DNA of 50,714 nucleotides from Candidatus Zixiibacteriota bacterium (lineage in GTDB: Bacteria > Zixibacteria > MSB-5A5 > WJJR01 > JAJRUJ01), in NCBI GenBank assembly GCA_024277855.1, contig JAJRUJ010000031.1, positions 1 through 50,714 of the forward strand, given 5' to 3'. The notes below the pieces were generated by a model. It was given only the letters and a program-made list of their open reading frames with translations. It made no database searches and had not been told where the DNA came from. Positions 18,597-26,894 of the stretch are shown here, one piece after another (the first letter of the stretch is position 1; each line of letters opens with the position of its first letter). A program made the position numbers and the translations under genes.

Positions 18597-20662
18597 CTAC
18601 TCAGGGCATTTGTCCGGGCAATCGTCGCAATTGGGTGGACATAGATCGCAATCAGGAAGCGGGATGTTTTTATATACATAATTGATGGCAAGAACGACAT
18701 CGACGGGACCAATATTTCCACTACAATCGATATCACCCTTGTAATGCAAACGGTCACGAAACGGACATATTCCGTCACTTGGTGGCGCCCCATTTTTATA
18801 GACATAATTCACCAGCAACACCACATCGGCAGGATTGGCAAAAGCATCCCCATTTATATCCAATTTGAGGTACTCCGACCAATGACACCATTTTAATCCA
18901 CGACTCACCAGAATGCTGTCAACTATAGAAATAACGGAATCACCATGGCCGAGAGTTTTTTGCTCAAGAAATTTGGTAGCCCAATAGAAATTTGCGGTAT
19001 CAATAACAGGCAGAAACGGGGAGAATCTACCATAAGTTCCAATAATTATCTGCACGGTCTTTTCTTTCCCAATCCGCTCATGGATATCCCACAGCACCCC
19101 CGCCCAAAATTATCCATTTCTATGTGTGTGCTCTGGGTCATCTGTGCTCAAGAGGGAACATGGGTACGTCCGCTCGTGGTCCAGGTCGTAGAGAAATAAC
19201 TCTTCGTAATCTCGGCCCGATGCCATCCCTTCGTAAATTTTCGTTGACGGATAGTTATTTGCCTCGTCCGCCGAATCGTTCATCGCTGCAGCCCAGTAAA
19301 AACTCAGGCCTTCTTTCAAATAAATCGTCTCGTCTATCAAAGAGGAGAAAGCCCACGGGGCAAGGCTATGAACAATTGCATGGCCATATTCGTGCATAAT
19401 GATGACCGCATCCTTCCCAAAGTCGATTCCTCGTAAGTGTCGGCATCCCAATCGAAAGCGGCTTCGATCATATATCCATCCTGGTCCCCGTCGCCATAGG
19501 GAGACGTGAACAAATAATCGTAGAAATAGCAACACGATTGAGGATGCGAAATGTTTGCAAGACGTAGGGAACGTTCTGAGGATTTCGGCAGAACTGTAAC
19601 CCCCCGCAGTAATTCGCCGCCCTGATAATAGTTGCTCTCGCTCCGAGGAGGGTTGTCGGTACTGTCAGGAATTGGGTCATCCACGGGACGCGGAATAATC
19701 GGCCAGTCAATAAGCGGGGGAGGGGTGAGCTTCTACGGCGCAGTGTCAGCAGGCACGGGCTGGGGCACTTCCGGTACATAAGAGGAATCATACACCATAT
19801 AAGTTTCCACTTGACCTGCTGAATCTGTATTTAGCCGATACTTCGATTTCCGGAATGGACTTGTGACCCAGTCTTTAACTGCTAGATTCGGCGTCGATGA
19901 GACTATTTCTCCTGTATTTGCATCAATGAGAAAATACCAGGTCAGAGCACCGATTCCCCGGGCAGTTCGATATACCAGTCTTGGCGGATCGGAAGGGTAG
20001 ATTCCCATTTCCCAGCCAAATCCAAAATCAACCGTACCGTCCGGACATGCAGCCTGACTGATCACATGCTCGGCATCCTCGTGTGATAGAGTGGGTTCCA
20101 CGGGGGCATCCCCGATCGGTTTGAGTCCATCATTGATGTATCGTATCCGGCCATCATCATAAATATAGAACCAAATACTCCCGGCGAGGATTAGTCTGCC
20201 GTTAAAGAGGATGCCCAGTGATACAAAGTAATAAAGTGAATCAGGGCCGTGATTCAATGTCTGAAACGAATAGTTGGCAAGCTGGTTGGGATCGTCGGTC
20301 CCGGTCAACAGGTCTTTATACTCTTTGGCAAATTCCATGGCGATGAAAACGGGATCTCCGGAGTATTCCTTGCTTACACCTTTCATTTCCCGTGGAAGAC
20401 CGGTGAGTCGGTCCCACACAATTTCCCAATTTTTCTCGGATTCCCCGTTTAGCCGCTCGATTGCCTTCTGCGATACGAGCGAGGGATCGCGCTTAGTCGT
20501 GTTCCCCGGCACATATACATGACTCTGCAATGTCGGTATACCTGCCTCCGATGAACCTGCCCGCAGACCAGGAGTGGTAAACAGGATGATTACAATTGTA
20601 AAACAAATCAATTCTAGGCCACTTCGAAGCAGGCCCCGGCTCGAACTCCTTTTTCTAAACAT
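18597..20662 (-). pseudogene. Decayed secreted gluzincin metallopeptidase (FTP/PepSY propeptide, HEYGH catalytic domain, C-terminal dockerin)
   Basis: Three reading segments on the minus strand join into one protein. 20662-19736 encodes a signal peptide (start ATG with GGGAGGTG upstream) and an FTP/PepSY-like propeptide. After an in-frame TAG (19733-19735) the same frame continues with a linker and FDWDADTY. Near 19437 the frame shifts, and the new frame gives the zinc motif HEYGH (codons 19394-19380) plus a downstream KEGLSFYWAA that fits the glutamate ligand of gluzincins. An in-frame TAA (19110-19112) then interrupts, and the same frame resumes with WAGVLWDIHERIG. It ends in two dockerin-like repeats (LDINGDAFANPADVVLLVN and GDIDCSGNIGPVDVVLAIN). 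The parent would be a secreted peptidase docked to a cohesin. Three independent lesions argue for a pseudogene; sequencing error is possible but less likely. The N-terminal fragment could still be expressed. Confidence 0.8.
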
Positions 20663-20905
20663 GTAACACCTCCCGTATTTAACTTCGGGCTATTATGCAA
20701 ACGCAAATCAGCCGCTGTTGCTTACTTCAACAACAATATAGACGCTTACATCAAATGTGCACACGTCCCCCTCCCGTCTGAGACAACGGGTGTTACGGCC
20801 GAACGGTACTGCAATCACCCATAACCTATGACCCAGCGATTCCTTGTCAATCTTTTAATCGAGAAAACTGTGAGTTTCCAACTGCTTAGGAAGAAATAAA
20901 CAGAA

Positions 20906-22231
20906 TCAAGCTTCCGTCCACCTGCGGCCGTCGAAGCGGGAGTGGATCAGTTTTGCGGGTTTCTTGCGAGTTGGGCCGATGACCAGCGATGCGGAGATTT
21001 CGTCGGAGACAACTTTCAATTTGCTCTTGGTCCCACCGAAAACACTGCCGACAATTTCGCCCTTTATAACTCGCGCACCAATTTTCTTTTCGAGAATTAT
21101 ACCGGCAGTCAGGTCAACTTCATCGTCGGATTTTTTACGGCCCACGCCAAGCTCGACCAGCGCCCAGCCGATTCGGCAGGTATCTATTTTCTGAACATAC
21201 CCGGTTTTCGACGCGCGCAACGGCTGACTGCATTTCGGTTGGGGTAAGCGCAATGGCTCATCGACAACACGCGGATCGCCGCCTTGTGCTTTAATCATCG
21301 CGCGGAGTTTGTCGAGGGCGGAACCGTCGTCAATGGCTTTCTCCAAACGGTCAATTGCCCGCACACGCGAACGAAAGAGACCCGCGAGAATCAGCATTTC
21401 GACGGCCAGTGCCCGGGTGATCCGGTAAAGATCGTCGGGCCGGCGAATCTGTAAACAACCGATCGCTTCAACAACCTCGCAGGCGTTACCGGCGGCAAAT
21501 CCGGTCGGTTGATCCATCGCCGTCAACAGGGCAACCGCTTTCTTGCCCGCTGACTGTGCGATTTTGACCAATGATTCGGCCAGGGTTTTCGCCGCCGGCA
21601 AATCGACCATGAACGCGCCGGAACCATACTTGACATCGAAAACATACCCGTTCGCGCCCTCGGCCAGTTTTTTAGCCAGGATACTGGCGGTGATTAACGG
21701 AATCGATTCGACCGTGCCGGTGGCATCGCGCAACGCGTACATCCGCCGGTCGGCCTGGGCGATGCCCGGCGTGGCGGCCAGCAGAACTACGCCGATTTTT
21801 TTCAGGACGCGAATCGCCTTTTGTTTGGTCAGCGCGGTTTCGAATCCCGGGATGGCGGCCAGTTTATCCAACGTGCCGCCGGTGTGACCCAGCCCCCGAC
21901 CGGACATCATGGGCACCACCACCCCGCAGGCGGCAATCCAGGGCGCGAGGACCAGCGAGACTTTATCACCGACACCGCCGGTCGAATGTTTGTCGATTTT
22001 CGGGCCGGAGATGCTTGCGAGGTCCCAAACCTCGCCGGAAGCGGTCATTGCGCGGGTGAGAGCGGCGGTTTCTTTGGGAGTGAGTCCGTTAATGCAGACG
22101 GCCATCAAAAAGGCGGCCATTTGTTCGTCGGTGAAATCGCCCGCCAGATAGGCGGTAATTAACTGCCCGATTTCGGCGGGCGTCAATTCGCCGCCGCCGC
22201 GTTTTTTGCTGATCAGCCGATATGGAATCAT
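20906..22231 (-). CDS. deoA: Pyrimidine-nucleoside / thymidine phosphorylase
   Basis: The 441-residue enzyme splits thymidine or related pyrimidine deoxynucleosides with phosphate to the base and deoxyribose 1-phosphate. The glycosyltransferase family 3 fold shows ISKKRGGGELT at the N-terminus, the phosphate-binding KIDKHSTGGVGDK (residues about 78-90) and MMSGRGLGHTGGTLDKL. A C-terminal alpha/beta domain follows (about 335-425). ATG 22231 was chosen because it overlaps the deoC stop (ATGA) and the conserved MIPYRLI start follows; the longer frame is not conserved. Whether it prefers thymidine (DeoA) or is broader (Pdp) cannot be read from the sequence. Confidence 0.93.
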   Translation of the reverse strand: MIPYRLISKKRGGGELTPAEIGQLITAYLAGDFTDEQMAAFLMAVCINGLTPKETAALTRAMTASGEVWDLASISGPKIDKHSTGGVGDKVSLVLAPWIAACGVVVPMMSGRGLGHTGGTLDKLAAIPGFETALTKQKAIRVLKKIGVVLLAATPGIAQADRRMYALRDATGTVESIPLITASILAKKLAEGANGYVFDVKYGSGAFMVDLPAAKTLAESLVKIAQSAGKKAVALLTAMDQPTGFAAGNACEVVEAIGCLQIRRPDDLYRITRALAVEMLILAGLFRSRVRAIDRLEKAIDDGSALDKLRAMIKAQGGDPRVVDEPLRLPQPKCSQPLRASKTGYVQKIDTCRIGWALVELGVGRKKSDDEVDLTAGIILEKKIGARVIKGEIVGSVFGGTKSKLKVVSDEISASLVIGPTRKKPAKLIHSRFDGRRWTEA

Positions 22232-22917
22232 CGTCGGCAAAAATCTCCGCCAAAACGTTTGGCCCATTCCTCAGCAACTTGCACCGCCGATGACGTCCCG
22301 ATCCGCCGCGCTCCGGCGTTAACCATCGCCCAGGCGTCCAGTCCGGTGCGAATCCCGCCGGAGGCCTTGATTTTTGCTTTGCCCGCGAGGGCCTTGCGCA
22401 CGGTTTCGACATGTTCGGGTGTTGTCGGCCCTTGCGAGCCGGTCGCCGTTTTTACATAATCGGCGCCGCAGGCCTCGGCTATTTGGGCCGCTTTGGTAAT
22501 CAGTTCATCGGCAAGCAACGGTGCCTCGATGATAACTTTGAAAATAATACTTTTGGGGATCACCTCGCGCACGGCCTTGATATCGGCGGCGTAATCAGCA
22601 AAGCGGCCGTCGGTGAGCAGACAGGAAGCGGCGACCATGTCAATCTCCTCGGCACCGTCAGTCACGAGCTGTTTCGCTTCGGCGACTTTGATTGCCGTGG
22701 TATGGGCGCCGGAGGGAAAGCCGACCACTGAGCCGGTATGCACGCCGCTTCCGGCGAGAAATTCTTTGGCCGCCTTGACCCAAATCGGAAAGACAAACAC
22801 GCAGGCCATCTCCCCCGCGCGGGCTTCAGCGCAAAGCTTGCGGACACTTTCAATCCCCCCTGAAGGGACCAGCATGGTATGATCCAGCAAGGGGGCGATA
22901 GATTTTGCATCAACCAT
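22228..22917 (-). CDS. deoC: Deoxyribose-phosphate aldolase
   Basis: The 229-residue class I aldolase cleaves 2-deoxyribose 5-phosphate to glyceraldehyde 3-phosphate and acetaldehyde. Key residues are visible: Asp93 in EIDMV, Lys127 in FKVIIEA, the Schiff-base Lys156 in DYVKTATG and Lys184 in KASGGIR. GFPSGAH (residues 66-72) replaces the more usual GFPLG. ATG 22917 has GGAG 7 bases upstream. It lies between cdd (33-base gap) and deoA (ATGA overlap), forming a salvage operon. No phosphopentomutase gene is present in the window. Confidence 0.95.
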   Translation of the reverse strand: MVDAKSIAPLLDHTMLVPSGGIESVRKLCAEARAGEMACVFVFPIWVKAAKEFLAGSGVHTGSVVGFPSGAHTTAIKVAEAKQLVTDGAEEIDMVAASCLLTDGRFADYAADIKAVREVIPKSIIFKVIIEAPLLADELITKAAQIAEACGADYVKTATGSQGPTTPEHVETVRKALAGKAKIKASGGIRTGLDAWAMVNAGARRIGTSSAVQVAEEWAKRFGGDFCRR

Positions 22918-22950
22918 AATATCTCCAAATACTTTCTGATGATACGCAGT

Positions 22951-23364
22951 TTATTCTCCGGGCGCATCCAGCACAAAGCGGTCCGGCAACAATGTCCGCA
23001 TATCGGTCTTAATCATACGGCCGGTTGTGTCGATTCCGATGACTACCATATTCGGTGAGAAGTCGGCCAGCACCTGGCGGCAGGCCCCGCAGGGATACCA
23101 GATGCGCTCGTCGGGCGAGGCCACCGCCACCGCCACCAGGTCTTTGTCACCGGCGGTAACCGCGTTGAACACCGCCACGCGTTCGGCGCAGACGGTCAAG
23201 CCGTATGACCCGCTCTCGACATTAACGCCGGGATAGATCTTGCCGCCGCCGGTAAGTACCGCCGCCCCGACTTGCATGCCGGAGTATCTCGCCCAGGCGC
23301 GCTTGCGGATTTTTTGTGCCGTTGCTACCAGTTGTTTTTCGTCCTCGGTCAATTCCAGAGCCAT
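22951..23364 (-). CDS. cdd: Cytidine deaminase
   Basis: The 137-residue homotetrameric-type enzyme deaminates cytidine and deoxycytidine to uridine and deoxyuridine. Zinc and catalytic residues are present: Cys59-Ala-Glu61 in TVCAERVAVFNAV and Cys92/Cys95 in PCGACRQVL. NVESGSYGLTVCAER is the substrate-binding signature. ATG 23364 fits the family start; a GTG three codons earlier (23373) is an alternative. It is the first gene of the cdd-deoC-deoA run, feeding deoxyuridine to the phosphorylase. Confidence 0.94.
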   Translation of the reverse strand: MALELTEDEKQLVATAQKIRKRAWARYSGMQVGAAVLTGGGKIYPGVNVESGSYGLTVCAERVAVFNAVTAGDKDLVAVAVASPDERIWYPCGACRQVLADFSPNMVVIGIDTTGRMIKTDMRTLLPDRFVLDAPGE

Positions 23365-23540
23365 CAGCCCCACCGCCTTTCCTGTAGACTCTCATTGGAT
23401 AACAGAAAGCGCCCGCCAGATCAAGAGCGTCTTCATACACCACGAGCACGAATTGAGGAATCACGAACCCGGGAAATGACGCCGGCCGCCACATCCGGTT
23501 TAACGGGAAAGTCGAATTGCAGAATTGATCCTGATTCGGC

Positions 23541-24482
23541 CTAAAAACGTTTCACATAGCCATGACAATAGGGCTGCTTGCCGGTTTTGCGATAGTATTC
23601 CTGGTGATATTCTTCGGCCGCCCAGAATTCCCCGGCAGGGGCAACCTCGGTAGCCACGTCAAAACCCTTGATCCTGAGCAGACTGATAAGCTGCAATGTA
23701 ATCTCTTTTTGTTCATCGTCCTGGAAGTAGACCGCCGACCGATACTGGTCGCCGATATCCGGCCCCTGACGGTCAACCTGGGTTGGGTCATGAATCTCGA
23801 AAAACAACCGAGCAAGTTTTTCGAACGTGGTCTTAGTCGGATCATAGACGACTTCGACGGCTTCGGCATGGCCGGTCTTTCCCGAACATACCTCTCCATA
23901 TGTCGGATTGTCTTTCTGTCCGCCCATATAGCCGACATTTGTGGTGATCACGCCGTCGGCCCGCCCAAAGAAATGTTCGACACCCCAAAAACACCCGCCG
24001 GCGAAATAGGCCGTTGCCGTTTTGACCTCATCGGCAGACGCAATAAAACCCATCGAGATCGAATTAACGCAGTGACGTGTATTTTTGGCGGTAAGTCCCT
24101 CGCCGAGGAACACATGCCCCAGATGACCGCCGCAATTGGCACAGACAATTTCGGTCCGGATCCCGTCGGCATCGGGCACCCGTCTGACCGCCCCGGGAAT
24201 TTCATCGTCAAAACTTGGCCAACCGCAATGTGAGTCGAATTTGTCCTCAGATTTGTACAACGGCGCATTGCACTGGCGACAGATATATGTCCCGGCCTCT
24301 TTATGCGTGTTATACTTGCCGGTAAACGGCTTTTCGGTTTCTTTTTGGAGGATTACGCGTTCTTCTTCGGTTGTCAATTTGTTATATTGCATAGTCGTAT
24401 CCTGGGCCTTTCCCGACGAATGACGTACGGCAAAAATGACCAGCATCATCATTGCCGGGATCATAAACTGTCTGCTTCGCAT
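23541..24482 (-). CDS. msrBA: Exported peptide methionine sulfoxide reductase MsrB-MsrA fusion
   Basis: The 313-residue protein repairs oxidised methionine in envelope proteins: the MsrB half reduces R-sulfoxides and the MsrA half S-sulfoxides. ATG 24482 (AGGAGG 9 bases upstream) gives a signal-like N-terminus (IPAMMMLVIFAV). MsrB (about residues 35-150) has zinc cysteines 68/71 (CRQC) and 114/117 (CANC) and catalytic Cys138 in RHCVNSISMGF. MsrA (about 155-313) has catalytic Cys164 in GGCFWGVEHFF. Domain order is B then A. Cys199 (GEVCSG) and Cys306 (QPYCHGY) are candidate resolving or partner cysteines. No electron-donor domain is fused, so an external thioredoxin-like donor is needed. Confidence 0.93.
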   Translation of the reverse strand: MRSRQFMIPAMMMLVIFAVRHSSGKAQDTTMQYNKLTTEEERVILQKETEKPFTGKYNTHKEAGTYICRQCNAPLYKSEDKFDSHCGWPSFDDEIPGAVRRVPDADGIRTEIVCANCGGHLGHVFLGEGLTAKNTRHCVNSISMGFIASADEVKTATAYFAGGCFWGVEHFFGRADGVITTNVGYMGGQKDNPTYGEVCSGKTGHAEAVEVVYDPTKTTFEKLARLFFEIHDPTQVDRQGPDIGDQYRSAVYFQDDEQKEITLQLISLLRIKGFDVATEVAPAGEFWAAEEYHQEYYRKTGKQPYCHGYVKRF

Positions 24483-24694
24483 ATTCCCTGCCTCCTGAAC
24501 TAATACGCGAATTCCCGAGAATTGCATGGAGTCATCTGACAGGTTCGAGCGGATAGTTACGAAGCTTGCCGTCAACGTCGAAACAACTCGTTGCGTAACA
24601 ATTCGGGACAACATTAGTCCGAAACCCGGCAGGAACCGGCGAGATGTGATAATATAATCACCGCGCTGAGGCCATATACACACAGGGAGGTTAG

Positions 24695-25297
24695 ATGGAA
24701 ACGACTGAGGCGATTCGCGCACGCCGCGCGGCCAAACATTTCGATCCAAATCACGAAATGACCAAACAGGAAATAGAGCAAATCCTGTCGCTGGCAATTC
24801 TCTCGCCGACCGCTTTCAACATTCAAAACTGGCGTTTTGTCGTCGTGCGCGACGCCGAACTCCGGCAAAATATCCGAACCGTGGCCTGGGACCAGGCCCA
24901 AATTACCGATTGCTCGTTGCTGGTGATCCTCTGCGCCGACTTGAAATCGTGGGAAAAACAGCCGGAACGGTACTGGCGCGAGGCGCCGCCGGAATTCCAG
25001 AAATTTATCATTCCCGCCATCGACCAATATTACCGTGGGCATGAACAAGTTCAGCGGGACGAAGCGATGCGCTCCTGCGGAATTGCCGCCCAGACATTGA
25101 TGCTCACAGCCAAATCGATGGGTTACGATTCCTGCCCGATGGATGGTTTCGATTTCGATGCCGTCGGTGACCTGATCGGATTACCGGACGACCACGTGAT
25201 CAGCATGTTTGTCGCGATCGGCAAAAACATCGGTGAAATCAGACCGCGAGGCGGGCAGTTGCCACTTGAGGAATTGGTCATCACCGATCGGTTCTGA
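24695..25297 (+). CDS. Nitroreductase family protein
   Basis: The 200-residue FMN-dependent oxidoreductase family member begins with the typical ETTEAIRARRAAKHFDP, where basic residues contact the FMN phosphate. SPTAFNIQNWRFVVVRD follows (residues about 37-53), with AKSMGYDSCPMDGFD later. GGGAGG lies 5 bases before ATG 24695. The physiological substrate cannot be predicted; family members reduce nitro compounds, quinones or enones with NAD(P)H. It is divergent from the neighbouring msrBA gene, so the 212-base region between them probably carries both promoters. Confidence 0.88.
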   Translation: METTEAIRARRAAKHFDPNHEMTKQEIEQILSLAILSPTAFNIQNWRFVVVRDAELRQNIRTVAWDQAQITDCSLLVILCADLKSWEKQPERYWREAPPEFQKFIIPAIDQYYRGHEQVQRDEAMRSCGIAAQTLMLTAKSMGYDSCPMDGFDFDAVGDLIGLPDDHVISMFVAIGKNIGEIRPRGGQLPLEELVITDRF

Positions 25298-25401
25298 TCG
25301 TTTGGCTGATGAATCGAATTTGGGCAGAGGGTGTGTGGCCCATCCGCTCGGTACCATTGATTGATTGTCGCCGCATATCCACTTACTTGCTGTCTTATAA
25401 A

Positions 25402-25443
25402 CCCTGACCGGGGGACTTTTTGCAAAAGTCCCTGTGGTCAGGG
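25402..25443. repeat. Long two-part inverted repeat beside tRNA-Leu
   Basis: An 8-bp outer arm (ccctgacc 25402-25409 with ggtcaggg 25436-25443) encloses a 9-bp inner arm (gggactttt 25412-25420 with aaaagtccc 25424-25432) around a 3-base loop. It lies in the 241-base gap between the nitroreductase stop and the tRNA. There is no T-tail. It may be a nitroreductase transcript end or a dispersed palindromic element; the rest of the gap shows nothing. Confidence 0.6.
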
Positions 25444-25500
25444 CCACACCAGCCGCAGAGCAAATGGAGTGTCGGAATTTTTGGGCTGAAAAAACAGCAT

Positions 25501-25532
25501 AAAAAAGCCCGAGTCCGGCAAAGGCCTGGGGC
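25501..25532 (-). terminator. Probable terminator downstream of tRNA-Leu
   Basis: On the minus strand an imperfect 10-bp stem (8 pairs, two mismatches) with a 6-base loop is followed by six T residues. It begins 6 bases after the encoded CCA end of the tRNA. Confidence 0.55.
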
Positions 25533-25538
25533 AATTTT

Positions 25539-25624
25539 TGGTGCCGAAGGAGGGATTCGAACCCTCACGCCCGGAGGACACGGCGCCCTGAACACCGCGT
25601 GTCTACCAGTTCCACCACTTCGGC
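25539..25624 (-). tRNA. tRNA-Leu (anticodon CAG)
   Basis: The 86-base gene folds as a class II tRNA. The acceptor stem GCCGAAG/CTTCGGC is followed by discriminator A and an encoded CCA. The D-arm contains AACTGGTAGA. The anticodon stem CGGTG/CGCCG has loop TTCAGGG with anticodon CAG at 25590-25588. There is a long variable arm typical of leucine, and a T-arm GAGGG-TTCGAAT-CCCTC. Confidence 0.96.
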
Positions 25625-25743
25625 ACGGCTTGCATATTAAACGATTTTGTGCCGTTCGGCAACGAGAAAAATATGGTGACGGGGCCTATTCGTCAAAAAC
25701 CCCCCATTTTGGAAGTTCCATTGTACAAGGGGGTTGGCGGCGG

Positions 25744-26856
25744 TCAAAATTGCAGACCGGTCGAAAGCTGATAACGCACGATCCGACTGTTACCGGTATC
25801 GGCAATATAGACAGTCCCGTTGCCGTAGGAGATGCCGTGCGGGGCATTGAGCTGACCCGATTCACTCCCGGCCTCGCCGAAGCTGAGGGTAAACGCGCCA
25901 TGACGGGTAAAGCGATATACTTTATTCCCGGTAGTCGAAACAATCAGGAAATTACCCTCATCGTCGGCAGTCACCTGTTTGTGTCCGGCGGGAACATCGT
26001 TGTAAATGTCGGCCACATCCAACCGTACATCACGGAACCTTCCATTCTTACTCTCGATAATGCGCAGGCCGTCGTTGCGTCCGTTCCCCAGCTGGGTTAA
26101 CACAATGTTATATGATGTTTCTGAAGTTGGATAGGTCATGATCCCGATCGGATCGACTGCCGCTTGCAGGTTAAAGGCGCGCATCAGATCGGCGGCGAGA
26201 CCGTGATCCTCGGCATCCAGCACAGTCAACTGGCTGCGGGTCGAATCCACCACGTAATAGTAGCGGTCGATCAACGGCGAGGCCGCGATCCCGGTCAACC
26301 CGGTGGGGACATAGGTCAGGACGGTGTCATAGATAATGATATTAATCTCGACCCAGACCCCGTCAATCAGGACGGTATCGACACCGGGTCGTTGGGTTTC
26401 GATAAAGACCGCCATCGAATCACGATAAAGTGCGGTATCGAACTCGCCACCGCCGAAATATTTGCGGCGGTACACTGTCCCCTCGCCGTCGACACAGATA
26501 AGATTAAGCTGGCGGTCCTGGGTGATTTGCGTCGGATGTTCAACCGCGTATTCTTCGATAAACTCCCCGGTAATACTCAGGCGCACTACCCGGTCGTTCC
26601 CGGTATCGCAAATATATACCGATCCGTCATAACCAAAAGTCACGCCACGGGGAAACGAACATTCCCGCCCATTGGCCTCAGTCCAGATCGGTTGAAGCAC
26701 CAGGTAAGTTGTATCGCCCCCTACGCCCGATTCGCTCGGATCAGGCAGATCGGTCGGGAATTCAGTCTTACTGACACAGCCGACAATGACGAGTAGGCAA
26801 ACGGCGGCCAAACCGACAAACAATCGGAGCTGATTTCTGTTGATATATTTATCCAT
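25744..26856 (-). CDS. NHL-repeat lipoprotein
   Basis: The 370-residue protein has a lipoprotein signal (hydrophobic LAAVCLLVIVG then Cys27). A beta-propeller follows, built from NHL-like repeats such as GYDGSVYICDTGNDRVVRLS (about residues 75-95) and GNGTVYIADTGNSRIVRY (near the C-terminus). The start is ATG 26856. It lies 38 bases downstream of a TonB-dependent receptor gene and is probably co-transcribed. Propellers of this kind bind proteins, RNA or glycans, so a surface or periplasmic binding partner for the receptor is a reasonable inference, but the ligand is unknown. Confidence 0.8.
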   Translation of the reverse strand: MDKYINRNQLRLFVGLAAVCLLVIVGCVSKTEFPTDLPDPSESGVGGDTTYLVLQPIWTEANGRECSFPRGVTFGYDGSVYICDTGNDRVVRLSITGEFIEEYAVEHPTQITQDRQLNLICVDGEGTVYRRKYFGGGEFDTALYRDSMAVFIETQRPGVDTVLIDGVWVEINIIIYDTVLTYVPTGLTGIAASPLIDRYYYVVDSTRSQLTVLDAEDHGLAADLMRAFNLQAAVDPIGIMTYPTSETSYNIVLTQLGNGRNDGLRIIESKNGRFRDVRLDVADIYNDVPAGHKQVTADDEGNFLIVSTTGNKVYRFTRHGAFTLSFGEAGSESGQLNAPHGISYGNGTVYIADTGNSRIVRYQLSTGLQF

Positions 26857-26894
26857 CTCAAATATCTCGGCTTTGCCCGACCATTAATGGATTC

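Noticed and set aside
18597-20662. Recoded stop codons or programmed frameshift in the peptidase gene
   Set aside because: The lesions are of three kinds (TAG, frameshift, TAA) and no slippery site or selenocysteine/pyrrolysine context is evident. Gene decay is simpler.
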